Shown: piece after piece, positions 1-8,777 of the stretch | Position numbering within the stretch: the first letter of the stretch is position 1 | Layout of the letters: each line of letters begins with the position of its first letter | Source: Pseudomonas baetica | Lineage (GTDB): Bacteria; Pseudomonadota; Gammaproteobacteria; Pseudomonadales; Pseudomonadaceae | Assembly (NCBI RefSeq): GCF_002813455.1 | Contig: NZ_PHHE01000001.1 | Span: forward strand, 3,833,001 to 3,897,000 | Reading direction: 5' to 3' | Length of the DNA: 64,000 nucleotides | Notes under the pieces: generated by a model | What the model was told of the DNA's origin: nothing | Database searches by the model: none | What the model saw: only the letters and a program-made list of their open reading frames with translations | Translations under genes and position numbers: made by a program

Positions 1-290
1 TCCGCCACATGGTCGGCGGGCGTGCCGCGCAGGTGGTCGATGAAGTGGTGCTGCGCTTCGAGTTCCCTGAGCGGCCTGGGGCGTTGTTCAACTTCCTCAA
101 CAAACTCGGCGGGCGCTGGAATATCTCGATGTTCCACTACCGCAACCACGGCGCGGCCGATGGCCGAGTGGTCGCGGGCCTGCAAGTGCCACACGACGAA
201 CGCCATCTGGTACCGGCGGCGCTGGCGGAAATCGGCTACCCGTACTGGGACGAAAGCGACAACCCGGCCTATAAGCTGTTTCTTGGCTGA
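1..290 (+). CDS. ilvA: Threonine dehydratase (biosynthetic), C-terminal part
   Basis: Only the last 95 or so codons lie in the window; the frame is open from the left edge to a TGA at 288-290. The protein is the C-terminal regulatory (ACT-like) domain of the PLP-dependent threonine deaminase that makes 2-oxobutanoate, the first step of isoleucine synthesis. Support comes from the FEFPERPGALFNFL and ISMFHYRNHG segments and the PYWDESDNPAYKLFLG ending, typical of IlvA. This is the domain that binds isoleucine or valine for feedback control. The catalytic domain is outside the window, so nothing can be said about its integrity. Confidence 0.93.
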   Translation, partial: RHMVGGRAAQVVDEVVLRFEFPERPGALFNFLNKLGGRWNISMFHYRNHGAADGRVVAGLQVPHDERHLVPAALAEIGYPYWDESDNPAYKLFLG

Positions 291-330
291 GCGGCTACGC
301 TGATGGGCATGGCCCAAGGATGAGAAATAC

Positions 331-744
331 ATGGAAACCCTGACCACCCTGACAATCCTTCACGTCGCGGCGACCGTGGTGATAATCGCGAGCGGGCTGG
401 GGCTTGCCGCCCTGACCTGGCGTAATCGCAGCGAAGGGCCGGCCAGCACGATGCAGCGTCCGTGGCTGTTTATCTGGTGTTTGATGCTGATCGGCATGTT
501 TAGCATGCCCTTCACCGGCTGGTGGCTGGTGCACCTGGTGGGCTGGCCCTTGGGTCAGTTCTGGATTCTGGGCTCCAGCGTGATCTATGCCGTGGCCACG
601 TTCAGTGCGGTCTGGCTACTTGTTCGGCTGAATCGGCTGTGGACAAGCGGGGTTGGCAATCGCAAATTCAATCTGGCGCTGGCGATTGTCAGCGGTGTCG
701 GATTTTTCGCCATTGCGGCGTTGATGGGGGCCAAGCCGGTTTAG
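331..744 (+). CDS. DUF2269-type integral membrane protein
   Basis: A 137-residue protein made almost entirely of membrane segments. Four hydrophobic helices are visible at about residues 7-27, 44-66, 75-100 and 112-134, with short charged loops between. Size and pattern fit the DUF2269 family of predicted inner-membrane proteins, whose function is not known. It lies 40 bases after ilvA on the same strand. A long perfect palindrome (REPIN at 768-842) follows and could end transcription from both this gene and the convergent phosphatase gene. Function is unassigned. Confidence 0.8.
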   Translation: METLTTLTILHVAATVVIIASGLGLAALTWRNRSEGPASTMQRPWLFIWCLMLIGMFSMPFTGWWLVHLVGWPLGQFWILGSSVIYAVATFSAVWLLVRLNRLWTSGVGNRKFNLALAIVSGVGFFAIAALMGAKPV

Positions 745-767
745 GGCTTGAGACCGAGTCGGCACTA

Positions 768-842
768 TTCGCGAGCAAGCCCGCTCCCACATTGGATCTG
801 TGAACGACACAGATCCAATGTGGGAGCGGGCTTGCTCGCGAA
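768..842. repeat. REPIN: perfect 35-bp inverted REP pair
   Basis: Two REP units of the CGGGCTTGCTCGCGAA subtype face each other around a 5-base loop (aacga). The arms are identical over 35 bases, 768-802 against 808-842. It lies between the convergent DUF2269 and HAD phosphatase genes. Confidence 0.95.
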
Positions 843-849
843 GGCGTAA

Positions 850-1506
850 TCAGTCGCGCAACGAAATCACCGGCCAGCCACGCTTCTGGGCTTCAGCACG
901 CAGATTCGGATCCGGATCCACCGCCACCGGGTTCGCCACCTGCTCCAGCAGCGGCAAATCATTCATCGAGTCGCTATAGAAGTAGCTGTCTTCCAGCGAA
1001 TACCCGGTCTCTTCCAGCCAGCGGTTCAGGCGCGTTACCTTGCCTTCGCGAAAGCACGGAATGTCAGTGCTGCGCCCGGTGTAACGGCCATCGACCATCT
1101 CGCATTCGGTGGCGATCAGGGTTTCAACGCCCAGACGCACGGCAATCGGCGCGGTAACGAAACGGTTGGTCGCGGTGATGATCACCAGCTTGTCGCCGGC
1201 GTCGCGGTGCTTTTTCAGCAGCTCCAGCGCTTTGGGCAGCACGATCGGCTCGATGCAGTCGCGCATGTAATCGCTGTGCCATTGATCGAGCACGGCCATT
1301 TCGGTGCGCCCGAGGATCTCCAGGCAGAAATTCAGGTAGGCGGCGTTATCCAGCTTGCCGGCCAGGTAATCCTGATAGAACTCGTCATTGCGCGCCTTGT
1401 ATGTGATCGGGTCGAGGAAGCCGCGTTCACACAGATAGTCGCCCCAGGCGTGATCGCTGTCGCCGCCCAGAAGGGTGTTGTCCAAATCGAAGAGTGCCAG
1501 GCGCAT
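850..1506 (-). CDS. HAD-IB family phosphatase (SerB-like, possible histidinol-phosphatase)
   Basis: 218-residue haloacid-dehalogenase phosphatase. Motif I FDLDNT puts the nucleophile and acid/base aspartates at residues 7 and 9; motif II is the ITATN segment near residue 110, a lysine follows at REGK, and motif IV is [11 protein letters not shown] helical cap between motifs I and II matches the SerB-like HAD-IB type. As I recall, the P. aeruginosa counterpart in this position beside rppH (PA0335) was reported as the missing histidinol-phosphate phosphatase of histidine synthesis. That is recall from synteny, not shown by the sequence; phosphoserine phosphatase is a possible alternative. It is divergent from rppH. 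Confidence 0.85.
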   Translation of the reverse strand: MRLALFDLDNTLLGGDSDHAWGDYLCERGFLDPITYKARNDEFYQDYLAGKLDNAAYLNFCLEILGRTEMAVLDQWHSDYMRDCIEPIVLPKALELLKKHRDAGDKLVIITATNRFVTAPIAVRLGVETLIATECEMVDGRYTGRSTDIPCFREGKVTRLNRWLEETGYSLEDSYFYSDSMNDLPLLEQVANPVAVDPDPNLRAEAQKRGWPVISLRD

Positions 1507-1649
1507 TGCAGTTACCCGCTGATAAGTCAGTAAAAAGGCGACAAGAATACGGTCTTTTCACAAGAGTGCACATAAGGTAGGAAGCTTCGTTGCCGCCTTA
1601 TCAAGCTTTGTGGAACAATGCGGCGACATGCGTTTGCGAGGTTGTTGCC

Positions 1650-2129
1650 GTGATCGACCCCGATGGTTTCCGTCCCAATGTCGGGATCATTCTGACGAAT
1701 GACGCCGGCCAGGTGCTATGGGCTCGCCGTATCAATCAAGATGCCTGGCAGTTTCCACAGGGGGGAATCAACCCTGAAGAGACGCCGGAGGACGCCTTGT
1801 ACCGCGAGCTGAACGAAGAAGTTGGCCTGGAACGTGAAGATGTTGAAATACTCGCCTGTACTCGGGGCTGGTTGCGCTATCGTTTGCCGCAACGTCTGGT
1901 GCGTACCCACAGCCAACCGCTGTGCATCGGCCAGAAACAGAAGTGGTTTCTCCTGCGCCTGATCTCCAATGAGCAGCGGGTGCGGATGGATTTGACCGGT
2001 AAACCGGAATTCGATGGCTGGCGCTGGGTCAGCTATTGGTATCCGTTGGGCCAGGTGGTGACATTCAAGCGCGAGGTGTATCGCCGCGCCCTCAAAGAGC
2101 TTGCCCCGCGCCTTTTAGCGCGCGACTGA
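1650..2129 (+). CDS. rppH: RNA pyrophosphohydrolase
   Basis: 159-residue Nudix hydrolase that removes pyrophosphate from the 5' end of mRNAs and so starts their decay. The Nudix box [20 protein letters not shown](VGL) has the full G-x5-E-x7-REUxEExGU layout at about residues 39-61. The frame is open further upstream, but family members begin with [12 protein letters not shown], which fits the GTG at 1650; GAGG lies 8 bases before it. It is followed after 22 bases by ptsP, the usual pseudomonad pair. Confidence 0.95.
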
Positions 2130-2151
2130 CGACGGAGTTCGACCCCGAGCC

Positions 2152-4431
2152 ATGCTCAATACGCTGCGCAAGATCGTCCAGGAAGTTAACTCCGCCAAGG
2201 ATCTCAAGGCGGCGTTGGGGATTATTGTGTTGCGCGTCAAAGAGGCCATGGGCAGCCAGGTCTGCTCGGTCTACCTGCTTGATCCCGAGACCAACCGCTT
2301 CGTCCTGATGGCCACCGAGGGCTTGAACAAGCGCTCGATCGGCAAGGTCAGCATGGCACCCAACGAAGGTCTGGTCGGTCTGGTCGGCACGCGTGAAGAA
2401 CCCCTGAACCTCGAAAACGCCGCGGATCACCCGCGCTACCGCTACTTCGCCGAGACCGGCGAGGAGCGCTACGCCTCGTTCCTCGGTGCTCCGATCATTC
2501 ACCACCGCCGCGTCGTCGGCGTGTTGGTCATCCAGCAAAAAGAACGCCGCCAGTTCGATGAAGGTGAAGAAGCCTTCCTCGTAACCATGAGCGCGCAGCT
2601 CGCTGGCGTTATCGCTCATGCCGAGGCCACCGGTTCGATCCGTGGCCTGGGCCGTCAGGGCAAAGGCATTCAGGAAGCCAAGTTCGTTGGCGTGCCGGGC
2701 TCGCCGGGTGCGGCGGTCGGTACCGCGGTGGTCATGCTGCCGCCCGCCGATCTGGACGTGGTGCCGGATAAAACCATCACCGACATCGACGCTGAACTGG
2801 CGCTGTTCAAGACCGCTATCGAAGGCGTACGCGCCGACATGCGTGCGTTGTCGGCCAAACTGGCGACCCAGTTGCGCCCGGAAGAGCGCGCGCTGTTCGA
2901 CGTCTACCTGATGATGCTCGACGATGCCTCGCTGGGCAGCGAAATCACCACGGTGATCAAGACCGGCCAGTGGGCCCAGGGCGCGCTGCGTCAGGTGGTC
3001 ACGGAACACGTCAACCGTTTCGAACTGATGGACGACGCCTACCTGCGGGAGCGTGCCTCGGACGTCAAAGACCTCGGTCGCCGCCTGCTCGCCTATTTGC
3101 AGGAAGAGCGCCAGCAGAACCTGGTCTACCCGGAAAAAACCATTCTGGTCAGCGAAGAACTGACGCCGGCGATGCTCGGCGAGGTGCCGGAAGGCACGCT
3201 GGTCGGTCTGGTGTCGGTACTCGGTTCGGGTAACTCCCACGTGGCGATCCTCGCCCGGGCCATGGGCATTCCGACGGTCATGGGTCTGGTCGACCTGCCG
3301 TACGCCAAGGTCGACGGCATCGAAATGATCGTCGACGGCACCCGCGGCGAGGTCTACACCAACCCGAGCGACGTGCTGCGCAAGCAGTTCTCCGAGGTGG
3401 TGGAAGAAGAGAAACAACTGGCGCTGGGCCTCGACACCCTGCGCGACCTGCCGTGCGTGACCCTCGATGGTCACCGCATGCCGCTGTGGGTCAACACCGG
3501 CCTGCTGGCAGACGTGGCGCGGGCGCAGAAGCGCGGCGCTGAAGGCGTCGGCCTGTACCGCACCGAAGTGCCGTTCATGATCAACCAGCGTTTCCCGAGC
3601 GAGAAGGAACAGCTGGCGATCTACCGCGAACAGCTCGCCGCGTTCCATCCGCAACCGGTGACCATGCGCAGCCTCGACATCGGCGGTGACAAGTCGCTGT
3701 CGTACTTCCCGATCAAGGAAGACAACCCGTTCCTCGGCTGGCGCGGCATTCGCGTCACCCTCGACCACCCGGAAATCTTCCTGGTGCAGACCCGCGCGAT
3801 GCTCAAGGCCAGTGAAGGCCTGAACAACCTGCGGATTCTGCTGCCGATGATCTCCGGCACCCATGAACTCGAAGAAGCCCTGCACCTGATTCACCGGGCC
3901 TGGGGTGAAGTACGCGACGAAGGCACCGACGTGCCGATGCCGCCAATTGGCGTGATGATCGAGATCCCGGCAGCGGTGTATCAGACCAAGGAGCTGGCGC
4001 GGCAGGTGGACTTCCTGTCGGTCGGCTCCAACGACCTGACGCAATACTTGCTGGCGGTTGACCGCAACAACCCGCGCGTCGCCGATCTCTACGACTACCT
4101 GCACCCGGCGGTGCTGCAAGCCCTGCAAAACGTGGTGCGCGACGCCCATGCCGAAGGCAAGCCGGTGAGTATCTGCGGCGAGATGGCTGGTGATCCGGCA
4201 GCGGCCGTGCTGTTGATGGCGATGGGCTTCGACAGCCTGTCGATGAACGCCACCAACTTGCCGAAGGTCAAGTGGATGTTGCGTCAGGTGAACCTGAGCA
4301 AGGCCAAGGAATTGCTGGCCGAGCTGATGACCATCGACAACCCGCAAGTTATCCACAGCTCGCTGCAATTGGCGCTGAAGAACCTTGGGTTGTCGAAGAT
4401 CAATCCGCCGGCGGTCAACAAAGCCCTCTAA
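2152..4431 (+). CDS. ptsP: Phosphoenolpyruvate-protein phosphotransferase PtsP (EI-Ntr)
   Basis: 759-residue first enzyme of the nitrogen phosphotransferase system. It passes phosphate from PEP to NPr and then EIIA-Ntr, a regulatory rather than sugar-transport route. An N-terminal GAF domain (about residues 1-170) is followed by the enzyme I core. The phosphorylated histidine is residue 363 in the GSGNSHVAILARAMG segment, and the PEP-binding TIM barrel ends with SVGSNDLTQYLLAVDRNN and the catalytic-cysteine segment ISICGEMAGDP. Full family length and intact motifs. Probably co-transcribed with rppH. Confidence 0.96.
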   Translation: MLNTLRKIVQEVNSAKDLKAALGIIVLRVKEAMGSQVCSVYLLDPETNRFVLMATEGLNKRSIGKVSMAPNEGLVGLVGTREEPLNLENAADHPRYRYFAETGEERYASFLGAPIIHHRRVVGVLVIQQKERRQFDEGEEAFLVTMSAQLAGVIAHAEATGSIRGLGRQGKGIQEAKFVGVPGSPGAAVGTAVVMLPPADLDVVPDKTITDIDAELALFKTAIEGVRADMRALSAKLATQLRPEERALFDVYLMMLDDASLGSEITTVIKTGQWAQGALRQVVTEHVNRFELMDDAYLRERASDVKDLGRRLLAYLQEERQQNLVYPEKTILVSEELTPAMLGEVPEGTLVGLVSVLGSGNSHVAILARAMGIPTVMGLVDLPYAKVDGIEMIVDGTRGEVYTNPSDVLRKQFSEVVEEEKQLALGLDTLRDLPCVTLDGHRMPLWVNTGLLADVARAQKRGAEGVGLYRTEVPFMINQRFPSEKEQLAIYREQLAAFHPQPVTMRSLDIGGDKSLSYFPIKEDNPFLGWRGIRVTLDHPEIFLVQTRAMLKASEGLNNLRILLPMISGTHELEEALHLIHRAWGEVRDEGTDVPMPPIGVMIEIPAAVYQTKELARQVDFLSVGSNDLTQYLLAVDRNNPRVADLYDYLHPAVLQALQNVVRDAHAEGKPVSICGEMAGDPAAAVLLMAMGFDSLSMNATNLPKVKWMLRQVNLSKAKELLAELMTIDNPQVIHSSLQLALKNLGLSKINPPAVNKAL

Positions 4432-4443
4432 AAGGCTGCTGGC

Positions 4444-4527
4444 CCCATCGCTGGCAAGCCAGCTCCCACAGGGGAATTGTGTCGATCACAGATCCAATGT
4501 GGGAGCGGGCTTGCTCGCGAAGGCGTC
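4444..4527. repeat. REP pair (mixed subtypes)
   Basis: A standard REP (GTGGGAGCGGGCTTGCTCGCGAA, 4499-4521) faces a diverged unit with the core GCTGGCAAGCCAGCTCCCAC. The left unit differs in both palindrome arms in a compensated way, a different REP subtype. It separates the convergent ptsP and TANGO2 genes. Confidence 0.8.
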
Positions 4528-4540
4528 AGTCCAGCCACCG

Positions 4541-5287
4541 TTAAACCAGAATCTCCACCTCACCCAAATGCCCGCCATACGGCCCAAAGCTCCGCTCTAC
4601 CATCCGCCGCGTCCCGTCCGCCTGCACAATCAGCGCCGTACTCGCCCGCGTCCCATAACTCTGGCTGGCAATAAACACACTCGACAGCAATGACTCAGTC
4701 GCCAGCCCGACGCCGGTATCCGGCAACTCGGCAAACGGCGCCGTCTGCGCATCGCTCAATATGTCCAGCAACCGCGCAGGCGTCGGATCCTCCAGCACCG
4801 CGCTCAACGCCGCCTTGGCCTTGAGCAACTTCGGCCACGGCGTATCCAGCCCGGCATTGGATAACCCATAGACCCCGGGCTCCAGCATCACCGCCTCAGA
4901 CATCCGCGCATTGAAATGCCAGAGTTCATGGCTGTTGCCGAGCAGTAGATTGAACCCGGCATACTCCGGCGAGCGACCGACCACATCGCTCAAATAGTCA
5001 TCAATCGACAGATCACCGGTGAGAAATCGCGCCACCAACTCGCCCCGCGACTTGCGCGCTGGCGGCTGATGCGGATCACGGATGTTGGTCAGCGCAGCCA
5101 AACGCCCATTGGCGCCGATCCCAAGCCAAGTCCCGCCGGCCTCAAGATCACGTCCGGCATGCACGTGCGGCGCCTCTGGCCATTGCGCTAGCGGCAGGCT
5201 GGGTCGGGCGTAGAACTCGTCACGGTTGGCCGCGACGATCAACGGCTGGGCATGGCCGGGGCGCCAGGCAAAAACAATCAGGCACAT
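4541..5287 (-). CDS. NRDE/TANGO2 family protein
   Basis: 248-residue protein of the NRDE (Ser/Thr-rich T10, TANGO2) family, found in bacteria and eukaryotes. Eukaryotic members have been linked to secretory-pathway organisation and heme handling; the bacterial role is not settled. The N-terminal nucleophile-type cysteine is residue 2 (MCLIVF) and the family motif ANRDE is at residues 20-24, followed by GTWLGI and LTNIRDP. Length and start fit the family. It is divergent from the TauE/SafE permease gene. Confidence 0.88.
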   Translation of the reverse strand: MCLIVFAWRPGHAQPLIVAANRDEFYARPSLPLAQWPEAPHVHAGRDLEAGGTWLGIGANGRLAALTNIRDPHQPPARKSRGELVARFLTGDLSIDDYLSDVVGRSPEYAGFNLLLGNSHELWHFNARMSEAVMLEPGVYGLSNAGLDTPWPKLLKAKAALSAVLEDPTPARLLDILSDAQTAPFAELPDTGVGLATESLLSSVFIASQSYGTRASTALIVQADGTRRMVERSFGPYGGHLGEVEILV

Positions 5288-5416
5288 AAGGTGATCCTTG
5301 TGTGTTTTTTGCTCACTCTACGCATCCGGCGTCCGTGCATCCATCGCCAGTGGAGCACAAGGCTATGCATCCGTTACCATGCCGCTCCGGTTTTGGGATG
5401 CGTCTGGGAGAAGGAC

Positions 5417-6199
5417 ATGGAATTTCTGCTCTATCTGGCGCTCGGCGCCTGTGCTGGCGTGCTGGCCGGGCTGTTCGGCGTCGGTGGTGGGATCATCATT
5501 GTCCCGGTGCTGGTGTTCAGTTTTACCTTGCAGGGCTTTGACCAGTCGATTCTGACCCACCTGGCGGTCGGCACGTCGCTGGCGACGATCATCTTCACTT
5601 CGGTCAACGCGGTGCGGGAGCATCACCGTCGTGGCGCGGTGCGCTGGCCGATCTTCATGTGGATGACCGTGGGCATTTTGCTTGGCGCCGGTTTTGGTGC
5701 GTTGACGGCCGAAGCGATTTCCGGGCCCAACCTGCAAAAAATCATTGGTGTGTTCGCCTTGGTGATCGCCGTGCAGTTGGCGCTGGACGTCAAACCCAAG
5801 GCCAGCCGAACCGTGCCGGGCAAACTCGGTCTGACCGTGGCCGGCAGTGTGATTGGCTGGGCGTCGGCGATTTTCGGCATTGGCGGCGGCTCGCTGACCG
5901 TGCCGTTCCTGACCTGGCGCAGCGTGCCGATGCAGCAGGCCGTGGCGACATCTTCGGCCTGCGGTTTGCCGATTGCCCTGGCCAGTGCATCAAGTTTCAT
6001 GATTCTGGGCTGGCATGATCCGTTGCTGCCGGCCCATAGTCTCGGTTTTGTTTATTTGCCGGCGCTGTTGGGCATTGCCCTGACCAGCATGGTGTTCGCC
6101 CGTCTCGGCGCGCGTTTGGCGCACAGGTTGTCGCCGCGCTTGCTGAAACGGCTATTCGCCGCTTTGCTGTTCTGCGTGGGTTTAAGCTTTCTGCTTTGA
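5417..6199 (+). CDS. TauE/SafE family sulfite/organosulfonate-type permease
   Basis: 260-residue inner-membrane protein with about eight hydrophobic helices and the internal duplication of the TauE/SafE (DUF81) family: GLFGVGGGIIIVP near residue 20 and AIFGIGGGSLTVPF near residue 155. Family members export sulfite, sulfoacetate and similar anions, but specificity cannot be read from the sequence. The frame is open about 55 codons further upstream, yet the ATG at 5417 has AAGGA just upstream and starts directly at the first membrane helix. It precedes lgt by 79 bases. Confidence 0.87.
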   Translation: MEFLLYLALGACAGVLAGLFGVGGGIIIVPVLVFSFTLQGFDQSILTHLAVGTSLATIIFTSVNAVREHHRRGAVRWPIFMWMTVGILLGAGFGALTAEAISGPNLQKIIGVFALVIAVQLALDVKPKASRTVPGKLGLTVAGSVIGWASAIFGIGGGSLTVPFLTWRSVPMQQAVATSSACGLPIALASASSFMILGWHDPLLPAHSLGFVYLPALLGIALTSMVFARLGARLAHRLSPRLLKRLFAALLFCVGLSFLL

Positions 6200-6278
6200 T
6201 CGCGTCGCAATCCTGGCTTAATCCTGAGGTGGCAGCGTCGCCCGGGAATTCTGCTTTCAACTCTAACGAGGAGTCGCA

Positions 6279-7094
6279 ATGCTGCCTTACCCGCAGATCG
6301 ACCCGGTGGCCCTGGCCATCGGTCCGCTGAAAATCCATTGGTACGGTCTGATGTACCTCGTCGGCATTGGCGGTGCGTGGCTGCTGGCGTCGCGCCGGCT
6401 CAACCGTTTCGATCCGACCTGGTCCAAGGAGAAGCTCTCCGATCTGATCTTCTGGCTGTCGATGGGCGTGATTGTCGGCGGACGTCTGGGCTATGTGCTG
6501 TTCTACGACCTGAGCGCTTACCTGGCCAACCCGACGCTGATTTTCGAAGTGTGGAAGGGCGGCATGTCGTTCCACGGCGGTTTCATCGGCGTCATGCTGG
6601 CGGCCTTGTGGTTCGGCAAGCGCAATGGCAAGTCGTTCTTCCAGTTGATGGACTTCGTCGCGCCGATGGTGCCGATCGGTCTGGGCGCCGGGCGTATCGG
6701 CAACTTCATCAACGCCGAACTGTGGGGCAAGGCGACCGACGTGCCGTGGGCCATGGTCTTCCCGCCGTTCAGCGACCCGGCGCAACTGCCGCGTCACCCC
6801 TCGCAGCTGTATCAGTTCGCGCTCGAAGGCGTGGCGCTGTTCCTGATCCTGTGGATTTTCTCGCGCAAGCCGCGCCCGACCATGGCCGTTTCCGGCATGT
6901 TCGCGCTGTTCTACGGCATCTTCCGATTCATCGTCGAGTTCGTCCGCGTCCCGGATGCGCAACTGGGCTATCTGGCCTGGAACTGGCTGACCATGGGCCA
7001 GGTACTCTGCGTACCGATGATTGTCGGCGGGCTGTTCCTGATCTGGCTGGCCTATCGTCGCGCGCCGGCGGCACCGCTCGCTCCGACGGCTTAA
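6279..7094 (+). CDS. lgt: Prolipoprotein diacylglyceryl transferase
   Basis: 271-residue membrane enzyme that moves a diacylglyceryl group from phosphatidylglycerol to the lipobox cysteine of prelipoproteins, the first step of lipoprotein maturation. The signature [13 protein letters not shown] is at about residues 138-150, and the essential-histidine segment SFHGGFIG has its His at 99. Seven hydrophobic segments fit the known fold. GAGGAG stands about 6 bases before the ATG. It probably forms an operon with thyA, as in many proteobacteria. Confidence 0.97.
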   Translation: MLPYPQIDPVALAIGPLKIHWYGLMYLVGIGGAWLLASRRLNRFDPTWSKEKLSDLIFWLSMGVIVGGRLGYVLFYDLSAYLANPTLIFEVWKGGMSFHGGFIGVMLAALWFGKRNGKSFFQLMDFVAPMVPIGLGAGRIGNFINAELWGKATDVPWAMVFPPFSDPAQLPRHPSQLYQFALEGVALFLILWIFSRKPRPTMAVSGMFALFYGIFRFIVEFVRVPDAQLGYLAWNWLTMGQVLCVPMIVGGLFLIWLAYRRAPAAPLAPTA

Positions 7095-7102
7095 ACTACG
7101 AA

Positions 7103-7123
7103 CCCCGGCGCGCGACGCCGGGG
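7103..7123. other. Intergenic hairpin between lgt and thyA
   Basis: CCCCGGCG at 7103-7110 pairs with CGCCGGGG at 7116-7123 around a 5-base loop. No T-run follows, so it does not look like a rho-independent terminator. It could protect the lgt 3' end or affect thyA translation 22 bases downstream. Confidence 0.6.
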
Positions 7124-7144
7124 CTCTAAGGACACAGGTAACTC

Positions 7145-8116
7145 ATGAAGCAATATCTCGAACTGGTCTCGCACGTTATCCAGAACGGCACCAAACAGGC
7201 CAACCGCACCGGCATCAACACCATCAGTTTCCCGGGGGCGATGCTGCGTTTCGATCTGCAGGAAGGTTTCCCGGCGATCACCACGCGCAAAATGGCCTTC
7301 AAATCGGCCATCGGCGAGATGTGCGGCTTTCTGCGTGGCGTGAACAATGCCGCGCAATTCCGTGAGCTGGGCTGCAAGGTCTGGGACCAGAACGCCAACG
7401 AAAACGCCCAGTGGCTGGCCAACCCGTTCCGTCAGGGCGACGACGACCTCGGCGAAATCTACGGCGTGCAATGGCGCAAGTGGCCGGCGTACAAACAGAT
7501 CCCGCTGAGCAACACAGCGGCCATCGAACAAACGTTGAGCAATGGCTACAAGCAGATCGCTCAAGGCGAGGAAGACGGCCAGGCCTACGTGGTGCTGTAC
7601 AAAGCCATCGATCAGGTGCGCCAGTGTGTCGACACGATCATCAAGGATCCGGGCAGCCGTCGCATTCTGTTCCACGGCTGGAACTGCGCCCAGCTCGATG
7701 AAATGGCCTTGCCGCCGTGCCATCTGCTGTACCAGTTCCACCCGAATGTCGAGACCAAAGAGATTTCTCTGACCCTCTACATCCGCTCCAACGACCTGGG
7801 TCTGGGCACGCCGTTCAACCTCACCGAAGGCGCCGCGCTGCTGAGCCTGATCGGTCGCCTGACCGGTTACACGCCGCGCTGGTTCACCTATTTCATCGGT
7901 GACGCCCACGTCTACGAAAACCATCTGGACATGCTCAACGAGCAGCTCAAGCGCGAGCCGTTCGCGATGCCGAAGCTGAAAATCTCCGATCGCGTGCCGG
8001 AGTTTGCCAAGACGGGCGTGTATCAGCCGGAGTGGCTGGAACTGGTCGAGCCGAGTGATTTTTCGCTGGAAGGCTACGAGCATCACGCGCCGATGACTGC
8101 GCCAATGGCGGTCTAA
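7145..8116 (+). CDS. thyA: Thymidylate synthase (long form)
   Basis: 323-residue folate-dependent enzyme that methylates dUMP to dTMP. The catalytic cysteine is residue 192 in [11 protein letters not shown], and the dUMP-binding part appears as [14 protein letters not shown]. The E. coli enzyme has 264 residues; most of the extra length lies before the active site, between QWRKWP and KDPGSRR, in a stretch of about 35 residues, with a smaller insertion before GEIYG. The usual RSCD of the phosphate/nucleotide loop reads RSND here. It is likely co-transcribed with lgt. Family assignment is secure. Confidence 0.96.
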   Translation: MKQYLELVSHVIQNGTKQANRTGINTISFPGAMLRFDLQEGFPAITTRKMAFKSAIGEMCGFLRGVNNAAQFRELGCKVWDQNANENAQWLANPFRQGDDDLGEIYGVQWRKWPAYKQIPLSNTAAIEQTLSNGYKQIAQGEEDGQAYVVLYKAIDQVRQCVDTIIKDPGSRRILFHGWNCAQLDEMALPPCHLLYQFHPNVETKEISLTLYIRSNDLGLGTPFNLTEGAALLSLIGRLTGYTPRWFTYFIGDAHVYENHLDMLNEQLKREPFAMPKLKISDRVPEFAKTGVYQPEWLELVEPSDFSLEGYEHHAPMTAPMAV

Positions 8117-8136
8117 GCCACAACGCAGTAACCCTT

Positions 8137-8224
8137 GTGGGAGCGGGCTTGCTCGCGAAAGCGGTGTATCAGTTAACGATGATGTCGACTGATACGCCGC
8201 TTTCGCGAGCAAGCCCGCTCCCAC
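8137..8224. repeat. REPIN between thyA and cadR
   Basis: Two inverted REP units of the CGGGCTTGCTCGCGAAAGCGG type with further pairing inside (GTATCAG/CTGATAC) around a short central loop. Convergent position between thyA and cadR. Confidence 0.95.
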
Positions 8225-8242
8225 ATTGGTTATCGGGTGTTC

Positions 8243-8692
8243 TTAATGGCCGTGGCTACGGCCCACATGGGAATGCTCAACCTCCGTCGCCACAACCCCG
8301 CCACTCACTTCCAGCCGCTGCAAAATCCCGCACTGATCGGCCCCCGGCCCTTCGCCACAGCGTTGGCGCAGGTCGAGCAACTGTGTCTGTAACGCCAATA
8401 GCCCATCAATCCGCGCCTTCACATGCTGGATGTGCTCGTCGATCAGGGTGTTAACGCTTTCGCACTGATCCTGCGGGCTGTCACGCATGGCCAGCAGGCT
8501 GCGGATTTCTTCGAGGGTCATGTCGAGGGTGCGGCAGTTGCGGATGAAGGTCAGGCGTTCGGCGTGAGCCTGGGTGTAGACGCGGTAGTTGCCGTCGCTG
8601 CGGGCCGGCTCCGGCAGCAGGTTTTCGCGTTCGTAGTAGCGGATGGTTTCCACGGCGCAGTCGGTGAGTTTGGCCAGTTCTCCGATCTTCAT
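8243..8692 (-). CDS. cadR: MerR-family cadmium-type regulator
   Basis: 149-residue MerR-type activator. The winged-helix DNA-binding part MKIGELAKLTDCAVETIRYY starts the protein, and the C-terminus is histidine-rich (EHSHVGRSHGH), as in pseudomonad CadR proteins that sense Cd(II). Cysteines in DQCESV and RQRCGEGPGADQCGI fit the metal-binding loop. An in-frame ATG lies 20 codons upstream (8752), but it would start inside the operator, so the ATG at 8692 is chosen. It is divergent from cadA and shares its promoter region. Lead or zinc response is possible. Confidence 0.92.
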   Translation of the reverse strand: MKIGELAKLTDCAVETIRYYERENLLPEPARSDGNYRVYTQAHAERLTFIRNCRTLDMTLEEIRSLLAMRDSPQDQCESVNTLIDEHIQHVKARIDGLLALQTQLLDLRQRCGEGPGADQCGILQRLEVSGGVVATEVEHSHVGRSHGH

Positions 8693-8715
8693 CTCGGCAA
8701 TCTCCAAAAGGGTGC

Positions 8716-8746
8716 TTGACCCTATAGTGGCTACAGGGTCTTTACT
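8716..8746 (+). promoter_or_regulatory. MerR-type operator/promoter of cadA
   Basis: TTGACC (8716-8721) and TTTACT (8741-8746) form -35 and -10 elements 19 bp apart, the over-long spacing typical of MerR-activated promoters. The spacer holds the dyad ACCCTATAG-tgg-CTACAGGGT at 8719-8739. It reads towards cadA. Confidence 0.88.
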
Positions 8747-8777
8747 TGGCAACAGGCACCTTCATGGACGCGACCCG

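Noticed and set aside
2092..4368. 758-codon open frame antisense to ptsP
   Set aside because: The opposite strand of a GC-rich, well-conserved gene often stays open. The translation is histidine-, arginine- and glutamine-rich with no family resemblance, and ptsP explains the region fully.
7103..7123. Hairpin between lgt and thyA as a terminator
   Set aside because: No T-run follows the stem and thyA starts 22 bases later, so termination here is not supported.
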